Of a stretch of 64,000 nt of DNA, positions 23,838 to 35,434 are shown piece after piece. This DNA is from Lanius collurio (taxonomy: Eukaryota; Chordata; Aves; Passeriformes; Laniidae). The stretch lies in contig JACBWW010000017.1 in NCBI GenBank assembly GCA_020086605.1, positions 6,214,579-6,278,578 on the forward strand, written 5' to 3'. Under the pieces are notes generated by a model that saw only the letters and a list, made by a program, of their open reading frames with translations, did no database searches and was not told the DNA's origin. The position numbers and the translations under genes were made by a program. The first letter of the stretch is position 1. Every line of letters starts with the position of its first letter.

Positions 23838-26800
23838 CATCGCTGCCCATGGGATGGGGTGGAAATCTGGAAAAAAGAGAATGGGATCATGGCACAGGAT
23901 AGGCTTTTTTCTTCACTGCACAGGCAAAACCTCATCAAGGTAGTGGTGATTTGTTCCTTACCTTTACAGATTGATTTGCTTAATAAAGAAAAGAAATCAA
24001 AAATGAGTCTTCATTGCTCTGTCTTGTAGGGCAGAGAGCAAACCCAGGATGTTCAAGGCTGCAGTCCTTCAAGAAATGCTAAAAATTGCAGGTATTAAAA
24101 CCCAACTGAATTATTTTTTTTAATCTCATGTCACCAAATAAATACTTGGGGGCAGAATCTTTTTTTTTTTTTTTTTACTTTTTTGTCTTTAGTTGTTAGA
24201 ATGTTTTTTCCAACATTTCCAAGGAGAATGAAGAGAAATTCAGGCCAGAGAATACTCATCCACCATGACAAGATACTACCCCTTTCCAAAGAGATTTGCA
24301 TTTTCTGGACACACACAAACTTCTCCAAGGGCAGAATCCCAGTGGAAGGTTTGGGCATCTGCAGACCTCAGAATCAGCCACTTCCAACTTGGGTGTTATT
24401 TCCTCCATATCATCAGTATCAGTACAAAAGTGGATCCAAACCAGTAGTTTTTCCAGCCTCAGACAGATCTTTCTGCTGCTTTCAAGAGGCTCTGAGTCAG
24501 GCCATGCTTTGCCACATCAGCAACATTGAATTTGACAGAATTGACACCTTGTGCAATCAGAAAATATCTGCTAAGTGATGGCTCTGAAGCTCTGCCTGGC
24601 CCCTTGCCTTGAGGGGCAGGGGCAAAACACCCTGCTCTGTGCTGGGTGAGATGGGTACATCTGCATGGACAGGGTGGCTTTTTATTTCCCAGGCTTCTGC
24701 AGAGTGGTCTTGAACTGTCCAGCAAGGAGTTCCACAGCACTGGAGTGGCCACGGGGCAAGGAAAGCTTGTGTTGTTCCACAGTGTCCCAGGTCATTTTAT
24801 TTCAGTGTCGTGAGTGACAACAAAACAGGACCCAAACCTCAGCCATGGTGCTGAGCCCGCTGCTCTCTCCAGAATCCCTGGGCTCTGCTCACCCTTGGCT
24901 GGGGGCCTGGAAAGTCTGGACACTTCTGTCCTGGGTTGAAACAGCCCTTTCCTAACTTGTTACTGGCAGACCCCAAAAACTGAGACACCATGAGTCACAG
25001 CAATGGACAAATTCCACTTACTAGCTGTTTCTAATTTAAAAAAGAAAAGAAAAATAAAGCAGGATTGGAGGGTGCTTTGCATCTTCTGGCTGCTGCCCAC
25101 AGCTGGAGTGTGGACACCTTGTCTTGCCTGGGAAACCCAGTCTGGTGCCAACCTACCTAAGATCAAATGATGTGAGTGGAAAATGTGAGGTCTGCTTAAG
25201 GATGGAGAGGATGGGTGAGGAACACTCTTTCCTGGAAAGGGACGCACCAGACCATTTTGGATTGTTTTGCTACATTGCAGAGTTCCCTCTACAGGTCGCA
25301 GCAAGAAACACCGGGCACCCTGGGGATGACTGATGTGGGAAAGAAATGCAAATAAAGGTAATAAAACGTCGGTGGTCAGTTGAGGAAGGGGCTTTGAGTC
25401 TGGCTGGGAGGAGTTTTTTTTAGCTGATTTTCATGTTGGCTTTGAGAAATCCCTGCCAAAGTTTTAGTTTTGGTTTTAAGATGGTGATAGCTCTCATTTT
25501 TTATAGATCATACCAGATGTTGGTGGTCTCATACCTCAGGTATTACCATAATATGGCAAATCATTGTTATGGCTAATAGTTTTAATAATAATAATAGCAA
25601 CAGGAATCTCCTCTGAGTTTTTTGGCTGTCACCATGGGGCAATTAATGGGTGGCAACCAGTTAAATCCCTTTTTCACATATTTCCCTCCTGCAGGCAGAC
25701 TCACACTTTCGAGAGGAATTTGAAGGCTGCACCAGCAAAAGACCTGAGAAAACACAGCACCATCACGGAGGTGTGAATCTTTCGCCCTGGTGCTTGGCAG
25801 GGTGCTTGTGTAGCCACCTCAAGCTTCAGCAAAGGCTGTAAACTGTGACTGATGACAGCAGCTGGCAAAATTCAGCCCACCCAAGGAAAAGAAGCACCTT
25901 CGGCGAGCAGAGAAGTCAATATGATGCAGGCATTTGGTTCTCCATGGCATCTCACTCTCCCGAAAATCCCAGCTTTGGTGGGCAGCAAACAGCCAGAGCT
26001 GCTCGTGGCACTGCCTTCCACCAAACTTTATCCTGGATGAAGAGGAAATCTTGTGTTTTATCTGACACCAAAGCATGCATTGTATTTTTAGTTTGGGCTA
26101 GTTGCTTAAAGGATTTAGGACACACAGTCATAGGTCTGCATGTGTCTTACTCCCAGCCATGCCACAAGACAAGGCACACCCCTCCTTCAGCTCAGCATCC
26201 CTAGGTAGACCTCCCCTCACAGAGCACGAATTTCTCAGAGTGACAATCCCCTCTTAGAGCTTTAAAATTCATCAGCATAATCAGAAATGTATTCTTTCCC
26301 CTCCCTCAATGGAAAATTAGATTTAATCATGCTTTGTCTAAAAGCAGATGAAAACTGAAAAATAGTTCTCCCAAAAAGCATCCCAAGCATCAGCAAACAG
26401 GAATTGGTTGTACTGCAGCATGAAGTATCTGGTTTCCCAGCTGTTTTGGCAAGTGAACAGACACTTACTCAAAGAAGTACTCACCCATAGAAAAAGAGGG
26501 TCAGTGGAAACTTTTTGAGTGCTGTTTTCCACCTCTCTGTCCCCTGGGTTTATGACCTGGGCTGCTCCCTGGTGTATGCAGTGGTGGGCTCACGGGGGGC
26601 TGAGGGAGGGGAGGTCTCTCCCCTTTCCCACTGCCCCTCCCGGTGTGGTTGCTGGTAACCACACAGCAAAGCACAGCAAAGCTGCTCGGCTTCCCCTCCA
26701 CCCTCAGACCTGGGGCTGGACACTCATTTTTTGTAGATAAATGACTGGTAGGGGCTGCTCAGGGAAAGGTTCAACATATAAAAGTGTCTCATCCATGGAG

Positions 26801-26880
26801 TTAACAATCAACATACACCAGGTTAAAGAAGTTCCATGCCAGCTCTGTGTCCAGGCCAGTGTGTTCACAAGCCACTGCTG
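23838..26880. other. Unique non-coding sequence with a poly(T) run
   Basis: A run of 17 T lies at 24160-24176. No gene was recognised. The overlapping frames at 24,183-24,578 are open on three frames without domain content. Nothing else is nameable. Confidence 0.5.
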
Positions 26881-26881
26881 C

Positions 26882-27300
26882 ACTCTTATCACCCATAAAC
26901 CTTATCTATATGTAGGTCCAGCTGCACTGTGTAACCTCCACGACAGCTGGCACTGGGTTTCACAGGTCAGTTATTTTTCTTGTGTGCAAAATCCAGCCTG
27001 GTCCTTATCTGCACTTTGCTAAACCTCCTCCTAATCATAAAACCCCGGCAGCAGCCGGCCGAGCGCCGGCGGCAGCGCCCGGAGCCAGCGCTGCTGCTAC
27101 AAAGGGCTCCTCTTTCTGCAAGAATGACCACAGCCTGTTTGGAGAAGCTCTGTGAATTCATACCACAAATAATCACAGCGATACTACAACTTTGAAAAGA
27201 AATCCACAAAGTGTATTTCGCGATGACATTTCTTTCATTGCTCTTAATTGCGTTTGACTCGCCAGAGCAGACTCCAAATTAATGAGCTCTTATGGTACCA
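26882..27300. promoter_or_regulatory. Candidate enhancer or cryptic promoter: GATA/RUNX motif cluster beside a CpG-dense core
   Basis: Seen directly: CTTATC (GATA-type, reverse) at 26885-26890, 26901-26906 and 27004-27009; ACCACA (RUNX-type) at 27127-27132 and 27162-27167; and a roughly 55-bp core at about 27,044-27,097 with about nine CpGs and GCCGG/CGCC content, unlike the CpG-poor DNA around it. Further downstream are isolated CpGs (tttcgcgatgac, tgactcgcc) and an AATTAATGAG homeodomain-like motif. CpG retention in methylated vertebrate DNA suggests constraint or hypomethylation. Inference: a conserved enhancer, or the promoter of an unseen non-coding transcript. A 71-codon frame (26980-27195) crosses it but is not convincing as protein. 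Confidence 0.35.
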
Positions 27301-29125
27301 CGGAGCCTGGATTATGAACTCAGACAACAACCAGAGCAGGAATGATAATGAGCCACACGACAGTGACGCTTTTCCCCCTCGGCTCTCCCTTTTCTTCCCA
27401 CCTCCCTCCTGACTTGCAGCAAGAGCAAAGCTGTCTGCTTGCCTCTCTGTGATGGATTTCAATTCCCTCGACCATCCACAGTATTTGGTTTTGGAAGACT
27501 AATGTTTTGGAGGAATTATTAAAGGAGGAAAACAGGCTGGCTCCCACTTGCTGCCTCTTGCCTTGCACTTTGATTTCTTAGCAGGGCTTGTCCCCTGTGA
27601 GTGTTTCCATTACTCCTGGCACGCAGCACCCCCTGCCCAGGATGGGACACAAGCAGTTAAACACAGTCAATAATGCCTATCCTGAACTTTAAAGCATACT
27701 TTATTCTTGCAGAGCAGGACAGCGTGATACACACTGATAATCCCTCACAGCTGTTGCACAGACTTTCCTCTCTCTTTTTTTTTTTTTTTTTTCTGTTAAA
27801 ATCTGCTGCTGGACAACACCCTGTGCTTACCAAGAGCAGAGCTGAGCCCTGGGAGGGTGATGGGTGCTGCTGGAAGGTGAGGAATAGCCCTGAGGTCCCA
27901 AGCCCTGCACTTCCCAACACTGTTTGAAGCACCAGCTGATGGTGATGTAGGAAGCTGGATTTTTTGCAAATCCTCTTTCTTTTCCCCTGGAGATCAGTGA
28001 CAAAGAGGATTCACCTCACAGAGGAGACCTGAGCTGAAGCTCATGTGAACTTCTGGGCTGGAATTGTAATTTGTGTTGTGCACCAGGGAACCTCTTTTTT
28101 TCTCAGGACTGCACAGCCCCTGGGACAGGCCTGGTTTGCAGCCAGCTGTCTGGCGTGCAGCAGGAATAAAATAGCAACTCCTGGAGCTCTCTTTCCAGTT
28201 GCTTTCCCTTGAAGTTAGCCTGGCTGCCAGGACACTTCTTATTTTGGATGAGTCCTGCCTTTCAGATGAGCTTGTCATCCTGGTCCTTGAAGTTCCTAAT
28301 CCCTGCCTTGTTTGAAGGGAAACTGGAGCAGTATCACATGCAAAGGAAACACCATGGGTTGGTTTTCCTTATTGTCTGAACCTTGTAAACAGGTTCCAGA
28401 CACAAATAATGGTTTGTAAGTCACGTTCCTCTATCTCAGAGGAACCATTTCTATTCTGCAACCTTTTGCTGATACAGCAGAATAAGAAAAACAGCCTAAA
28501 GGGGAGAAGCAAATGTCCCAGGCTCCTCTCCCTAACCCAGAGAAAGCTCTGAACAGGAACAGCTGCTCAGCAGAAGTCTCTCTGAATAAGAGTGGTTTAA
28601 ATTAGTAGGATTCAGGCTAATTAAAAGACTATAAAGACATAATTAAAAGAACTGAGACCAAGCTATATTAAATTAGTCCACCAGCCACCTTCCAAGCCAT
28701 TGCAGAAGGATGCAGATGCTCTTCACCAGTCCAAAGCAGTGTGTGCCCTGGATGTGCTGGCCAGAGCAGGAGCTGGTGGTGGAGTGGACCTGCTGGGGAG
28801 CATCCCAAGCAATCCCCTCACTGCCAGAGGGGTGGAAAGGGGATTTTCCCTGGGATAAGGCCAGTGAACCAGGAAGGTGACAGCGAGGTGGTTCATCCCC
28901 AGGGTAATTTCCTCCTTCTCACGTCAGAGCTCTCCCTGTGCCCCCACAAGGATGGAAGTTGTGCTGCTGGTGGGAAATCCTCAATTAAAGCACCCTGCTG
29001 CTCACAAATGAGCTCTGAGGCACTGCTGGCTCAGGGGTCTGCCCACAGCTCCAGGATGCCTCAGGGATGGCTGCAAAGATAGAGGCATCCCGGTGAGAGT
29101 GTGGGGAATGCAGCCAGAGGAGGCT
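27301..29125. other. Unique non-coding sequence with a poly(T) run
   Basis: A run of 18 T lies at 27775-27792. No gene or named repeat was recognised. The region 28,600-28,680 is AT-rich. Confidence 0.5.
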
Positions 29126-29325
29126 GGGGGATGAGAAAAAAGGAGTAAGGAAAAAAATTAAATAAGAGTGGGAAAGAGAGAGAGAAAAAGAGGAGAGAAT
29201 GACACACAAAGAAAGAGGGAAAGGAGAGAAAGATTAGAAAAAAAAACAGGAAAGAAGGAGAAAAATGAAGAGGAAAAGATTAAAGAGAAAAAAAAGAGAA
29301 AAAAACAGAGACATAAAGGAAAGAT

Positions 29326-29376
<51 letters not shown>

Positions 29377-29605
29377 CTAAAAATGCAAAGAGTAACAGGA
29401 AAATAAATAGAAAGATGAAAAAGAACTAAGAAAGGAAAAATAAAGAAAATAAGGAAAGAAAAAGAGGAAGAAATTAAATAGAACAAGAAAAAGAGAAAAT
29501 AAATTTAAAAGTGAAATCAAAAGAAGCAAATCAAGAGAGAAAGGGAAAGAAAGGCAGAAAAAGGAAGCCAATTAACTGAAAGAGGGAGGGAAGGAAACAG
29601 CAAGG
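29126..29605 (+). repeat. Polypurine (GA-rich) tract, about 480 bp
   Basis: The plus strand is almost entirely A and G from about 29,126 to 29,605, with only scattered C and T. Long asymmetric purine-pyrimidine tracts can form intramolecular triplex (H-DNA), are hard to sequence and can stall polymerases. It reads as Lys/Glu/Arg-rich frames on one strand and Phe/Leu/Ser-rich frames on the other. These are compositional artefacts, not genes. It probably arose by expansion and decay of GAAA/GGAAA-type repeats. Confidence 0.9.
29326..29376 (+). repeat. (GAAA)n tetranucleotide microsatellite
   Basis: An uninterrupted run of nearly thirteen GAAA units (51 bp) forms the pure core of the larger polypurine tract. 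It is likely to be length-polymorphic. Confidence 0.96.
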
Positions 29606-30580
29606 GGCTGTGGGTGCTTCCAGCTGCTCAGATTCAGCAGTGCCGCCCCTCCACAGCTGTGCTTTCCATCTCTATCCTGCTGGGCTGCAGCCCTTCGTGG
29701 CACATGGAGGGCCCCAGGTGCACAGGGACCATCTGCCATGGAGAGCCCCTTTGGCCTGAAGGACGTTTTTGGGGTCACCAGCCTCCCCTTGCCCCCGGAG
29801 GAGGAGGCTCAGGTGAGGTCAGGCACCTGCAGAAGGCCTGATCCGGCCACAGGAGCTGCTGCACCAGGATGAGGAAAAACTGCAGGACACGGGGATGTTA
29901 AAACTTCCTTTAAGCAACAAAAAACACAAGTGTGTGGTGGCAGATGTGGCCAGAGCTGACTTTGAGCTCCTGCTCACAGCTGCTGAAGAGGCTCTCGATA
30001 GCTGCAGCTGCTCACGCACCCGGCTCTGCCGGCCGGCAGCAAAAACCTCCAAATGCTTCTTCTCTTTGTGCTGTGTAAGACAAAAGTTGGGAGATTTTCC
30101 ATGAATTGAGAATTTTAAAAATGCTGTTCAGAGACAAAAGAAGCACTCTTGATTTTAAGCACTGCTTGGAAAAAATCCCGATGAGAAATTAGGAAGCAAA
30201 ATATATTGTGAAGTGGAAAGCTGCACTGAGTTGAGGAATTAAAAATGTTTCTTTGAAAGCAGTAAGTATTGGGGTAGGTAGAGTTTTTGGGATACTTCTT
30301 AAAAGGAAGGGAAAAAAAGGAATTCCATAAATGTTTGACTGCTTTGTTTTAGTAAGTAATAAATTAAAAAATATTTAAAAAGGAAAGAGAAAGAAAAGTT
30401 AGAAAAACAAAATTAAGGGGATTGTGCAAACCATGCACAGAATCCAGAATGGTTAAGAAAATATCATTTTTGCCTCACATCTCTCTGTCTCCCTGCTGAA
30501 GTCTGAAAGGAGAGCTAGTGCAAATCCACTGTGATATGGAACTTACATAACTTTGGAAAAAAAACTTCATATAAACTTTT
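29606..30580. other. Unique non-coding sequence
   Basis: Sequence changes from moderately GC-rich (29,600-30,060, with CpGs around 30,000-30,040) to AT-rich (30,100-30,450). No gene or named repeat was recognised. Confidence 0.5.
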
Positions 30581-30581
30581 T

Positions 30582-30739
30582 TAGAGGCTGTGGAAGCCCC
30601 ATCCATGGAAGTGTTCCATGCCAGGTTGGATGTGGCCTCGAGCAACCTGCTCTAGTGGAAGGTGTCCCTTCCTGTGGTGGGGGTTTGGATGATCTTTAAG
30701 GTCCCTTCCAACCCAAACTATTGTGTGATTCTGTGATTT
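30582..30739 (+). mobile_element. CR1 LINE 3' end, sense orientation
   Basis: About 158 bp match the CR1 3' UTR in sense: 'ccccatccatggaagtgttc', 'gccaggttggatgtggcctc', 'gagcaacctgctctagtgga', 'aggtgtcccttcctgtggtg', 'tttaaggtcccttccaaccc', ending with two octamer-like units (attgtgtg attctgtg). The 5' end is truncated near 30,582. The copy is moderately diverged. Confidence 0.94.
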
Positions 30740-30741
30740 GT

Positions 30742-33700
30742 GCCCCAGACACCAAAACTGAGATTACATTGGCATGAGCTTGCCCTGCACCAGAAGGGAT
30801 GTCTGGGCTCCAATCCCTCAAGTTCCCCCATGGTATGGCTATGAAGAGAAATGTTTGAGCCTGTCCAGCCCTTTTCAGTCCTAAGAATAAAAACCTGGAT
30901 AAAGGTGGCAATATCAAGATCATCTTTTATTAGCCAGGTAAAGAATCCAATCCATCAGGAGAAGCTGCTTTTGGAATTTACACTCCCTTGGACACCAGCA
31001 AATTCACCCTACAAGACAGTGCAGACAAGTAGTTTTCAGTGTCAGTTCTTCTCAGGGTAAAATGAAATTATTAAAAAAAAATGGAAAGTGATGAGGACCA
31101 GGGTTCTGGGACCACTGGGAAGGGATGTGGTTGAATTTTCTAGGTATACCCATGTGCTCTGATGGTAGTTGACATACATTTGCTAATTTCAATGGTTGTT
31201 AGCTTTTTTTTGTAACTAAATAGTGGCTTCACTGATACAAATACATAACAGTATCCAAAAGATTTCAACATAGGGGTTGAAAAAACGAACTGTGTGTGAA
31301 AACCATGCTGAGGCCATGCCATCCTCTTCAGCTGAGGTCAGCTTGAAGGTCGTCTTGGTGCCACTCCATGAATTTCACAGCTGGTCATATCATGCCTGTG
31401 GGGGTCCAGCTGCACCCACACTCCAGAGTGGGGCAGAAGGACCATGTGGCTTTTGAACCTGCCAGCTTCTTGTTTAGTCCATTGCTCCTAATTCTTCTAT
31501 TATACAAGACAATGAGCTGTCAGTCATCCCTCAGGAATTCTCTGGACTTTTCCTGTATCTCTGACCATTTATCTTCCAAACTGGAGCATCTCTCCTCCCA
31601 GGCCTTCAGCCACCCATGTGATTTTGCATGAATCTTTCCCAAACATCTTGTTTCCTCTAAATGCTGTGGGACCAAAATGTCACCAACTACTGACAACAAC
31701 ATCCTAAGCTCCCTTAGAACCTGAATCATCCACTGAGTCAATGTGGATGAGCCAGAGACATTTGCAGCAGCACAATGACATTTTCTGCTCTGTTCTCCAC
31801 TTCTTCACATTTCCCAGAGCCTGATTTGATTCACAGTGACAGAGATTGTGGCTTGATGCAAACGTCCTGAAAGGTGCCCCATAGTGTGGCCTGAGAAGGC
31901 TCAGGGCATGGATCTGTGCCCTTTTCTAGTGCCAGCTGGGCCAGCTGAGATTACTTTACCCAGTCCACAGTCACTGGCTGCTTTCATCTCTCTGGTAGCT
32001 CTGCTGCTCACGCAATGGTCCCCTAGTTCATGTTCTGAAGCAGCTGGTGCTTGGCTTAAACACTTTTAAAACATCAGGTCCTCGCTAACCCATGTTTTTA
32101 AGCAGGAACAGAAAGAGGGTGGAAGTTGCCAGCAGCAGCTGTGGGTGATCCACTCGTTGTATCAGACTATCCGAGCTGGGAGCACAGCTGGCAGAGCAGC
32201 GAGGAAGCTCCTTGGAGGCTGGAGGCAAAATCTGATGTCTGTAAGGAGCTTGTGAACCAGGAGAAGCAGCAGGACCATGGCAGTGTCCCCAAGATCTGCT
32301 GCTACCCCCAAAGTGTCACCTTCATCATCAGGGTCAGGGCGAGTCCCATTCCCAGAGCATGTGATCAAGATGCAGAAGACCCCAGCTGCAGACAGGCCAG
32401 GAGCACAAGCTGAACTTCCCCAAAACAGAAATCAAGCACTGAATTGAAAGAAAAGCCCACCTGTCCTCCCCTCCCTGGCTCTGAGAGCAGAGGCACCAGT
32501 GCTCTCTCAAAGAAGCTGCACTTGTGGTATTTTTGACCCAGCTGGAAGAAGGATGGACCATAAATCTCACTTGACAGCCTAATCTCATTATATTTCCCAG
32601 TTCTGTTTCCAGGCCAAAGGGGTTTGGCTTAGCTTCAGAGAAGCATCTGAGCCCTCAGAAGCTGCTCCAAACCCAAGTCCTAAATCTGTCAATGGTCACC
32701 AATTGATGGGACTGGTGTCCCCTTGTTGTCACTAGCTGTGCATGGCAGTGGTGGACTAAGACACAACATAGGTAGTCACAGAGATGCTGGTCAGTACCAA
32801 CACTCCATAAAGTTATTCCAAGCCACCACCTGAATAGGAGGTACTGAGGGTCATAAAAAGGCAGGAACTCACTGTTGCTGAAAGGCCAAGAAGCAAATCC
32901 TCTCTTTGAGAATCTGCTGGGGGTGAGCAGATTAATGGACCACCAGCCACCATCAGAGGCACCCGCTAATGCCAGCTGGGAAGGACGTGTCCGTGGTGGA
33001 TATCTGCTGGGGTTCCAAGCAAATCACAGAAGGCCTGTGCAGTGAAAGCAAGTGGCAGCAGGAAATCATGATTGCTTATAAACTCCTGAGTCTGCTGAAG
33101 GGAGATGGAGACCACCACTGCAGAGCCAGGGCAGGGCTGGCTTTGCATGTGTCTCTGTCCTGGTGGTCTGAAGAACAAAGAAGAACCCAGGAGGGCGAGC
33201 AGACCTTGGGAACAGAGGGAGGCTGCAGCTGTAAAGATGAGCCAAGCTGTCTCCGTCAGCCTGGGAACCAGGGAAAAGAGCTGGGTGGGGAGTGCTGGTT
33301 TCACTTCCCAGAGCTTTGTGCAGACGCTGCCTTGGTGTTACGGTTCACGTAGGATTGCAGCAACCCCCTCTCAGCAAGGAAAAGGCTCCAAGACTTCCTG
33401 CAAAAGCTCAGGCCATGTTCTGCCATAATTTCTGCCAGAGATTTGCCTTTCATCTCTTTGGGATGCAGCAGCACGATCAGGGCAGGAAGCTCCCACTACC
33501 TCTGGAGAAATTGACCCTTGATCCCACGTTATTACGTGCAGGTCAGGGAGGGATTCAGCCTCTTTGGGTTGCACTTCTCTGCCTTTAGGAGCTGTGCTTC
33601 AACCCATGGTGGTGATCCCAGAGCCAGCTGGCTGAATTCTGTGTATCCAGACTGCGCAGACCAGCAGAGCCTGGGCATGAACCAGGCTTCAGCCATGCAC

Positions 33701-34056
33701 CACTTGCCTGACAGAAGGGCCAGCTGGCTCATCCCAGCCCAGCCAGGCAGCCTCTTCATTGCCCACATGATGGACTAGCTAATGCAGGACTGCTGTCACC
33801 AGCTCTGTCCCCTCAAGAGCTTCATGCAGGATGGGGCATCCTCCCTGAGTCCAAGCAGACACCCTGCCAAACCCCCAGCCTCTGCAGCTCTGGAGCTGTT
33901 CTCCATGGGGCTGCCACTTCGAGACACCAAACAGGATTTCAGACAGAATGAAGGTTTTGGTGGTTTTTCCTCAGCAAGGAGAACAGTTCTGAGCTCAACA
34001 AACTGTTTTGTGAGTAGTGCAAGAGAGCTGAACTGCCTTAAGGACACAGCTGATAT
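30742..34056. other. Unique non-coding sequence, no gene recognised
   Basis: Contains a run of A near 31,073-31,081 and many overlapping frames of 60-127 codons without domains. A roughly 90-codon minus-strand open stretch at 31,520-31,790 has a charged, helix-like translation but no identity I can support. The segment 31,900-33,750 is moderately GC-rich and gene-like in composition only. Confidence 0.45.
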
Positions 34057-34057
34057 T

Positions 34058-34215
34058 TCATAGAATAGAGATTGGTTTGGGTGGGAAAGGATCCTAAAGC
34101 TCATCCTGTTCCAAGCCCCTACCATGGGCAGGGACACCTTCCTCTAGATCAGGATGCTCAATGCCCCACCCAGCCTGTCTTTGAACACTGACAGGGATAA
34201 AAACACTGACAGGGG
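34058..34215 (-). mobile_element. CR1 LINE 3' end, antisense, with a small tandem duplication
   Basis: The reverse-complement CR1 terminus ('catagaatagagattggttt', 'ccatgggcagggacaccttc', 'ctctagatcaggatgctcaa', then 'gccccacccagcctgtcttt') spans 34,058 to about 34,190. Its far end carries a local duplication of AACACTGACAGGG (34,185-34,197 and 34,202-34,214). It is a diverged, dead copy. Confidence 0.88.
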
Positions 34216-34217
34216 AA

Positions 34218-35430
34218 AAGTCTTGTACATGCATTCATCTTCTCCTGTCCCACCAGCATCTGGATGACTCCTCTGTGCTCCAAGAAGAGAAATCTCAGCT
34301 TTTCAACTTATAAATCAAATGTAAACATTATTGCCAAACACTTCCCATAAATCATCCCCTGGGATTTTGTGGCAGGGTTTCCTTATTTCCTCTTCATACT
34401 CCAGTTATTATTGGCTTTGTTGGGCTCTCAGGCTCCCGTTCAGGGCTTTTCTTTCCTGGGCTGATTTGTGTAACAATTTGGATTCCCAGGGCAGCTGCTT
34501 TGTAACAGGGGTCTTTGGGAGCTGTGGGGAACATGATGAGTCTCTTACATCTATTTTGCACCACTGTACCTCCCTTGGATACACTTTGTACCACATAAAC
34601 CCAGCTCTCAGATGATGAACTCTACAAAGCAAAGCTCATTGAACTACCCAGATATGAGTAGTGAGCTTTATCCACCAAAGACATTAAACATGCCACGTTT
34701 AGTCATCTCACTCACTGGAAATACCTCATCAGTCTGTAATGCAGATCCACTTAAATCAACCCCTGAACTGAAGTTCAGGAGAGCAACATCGAGGAAAACA
34801 AAGGGAAGAAATTCCCACTTGTAACATGAGCAGCTGCTACTGGCTTCCAAGATAAATGAGCACTCCATAATACAAGAGGCATGATGGGTCTCTGATGTCA
34901 AAATGTTGTCAGGGGACAGCAACCTATGAGAGGATTTTTTTCCCTCTTTTGTTAAAAAAAGCCACCAAGTAGCTTTATTAGTATAAAAATTCAAGGTCAC
35001 CAGAGCATGAATTTTTGCCCTTTACCTATTTTGTCTGATTCCTAGAGGCCACATCTGGGGTTTTCAGGCTGCAACAGTGCACAGGTGTGCTTTGTGAGCC
35101 GTGGGCAGCAGAGATTTGCATTTCATTTCCATGTCTGCCAGTGCATAGATGTTTTCCTGAATGAGGAGAAAACGGGGCAGGAGGTTCCGTGGCTTGTGGC
35201 ATGAATCCAAGCAGGCATGGGGATCTCCATGCTGGCACATACCCCGCTGCACCGAGGGCAGGGTTGCATAGGGACCACAGGGATGGTGGGAGAAGATATA
35301 ATCCTCCTTTTCTTTATGCTTAGTGTCTCCCTCAGCCTGCATGCATCAGCCTTGGGGTGAGCCAAGGGCTTCTCCTAAAACCTCCTTGCGGTTTCGGGAG
35401 TTCCAGCTGGGTGTCTAAGCAGCTCAGGAG
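34218..35430. other. Unique non-coding sequence
   Basis: No gene or named repeat was recognised. The sequence is AT-rich to about 35,040 and becomes more GC-rich towards the minisatellite. Confidence 0.5.
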
Positions 35431-35434
35431 CTGG

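Noticed and set aside
29168..29571. Lys/Glu-rich and Phe/Ser-rich open frames
   Set aside because: These are compositional consequences of the polypurine tract.
31520..31790. Minus-strand stretch of about 90 codons with charged, helix-like translation
   Set aside because: It starts from a non-ATG codon, has stops immediately on both sides, and no family is recognised. It could be a relic of a mobile element, but I cannot support that.
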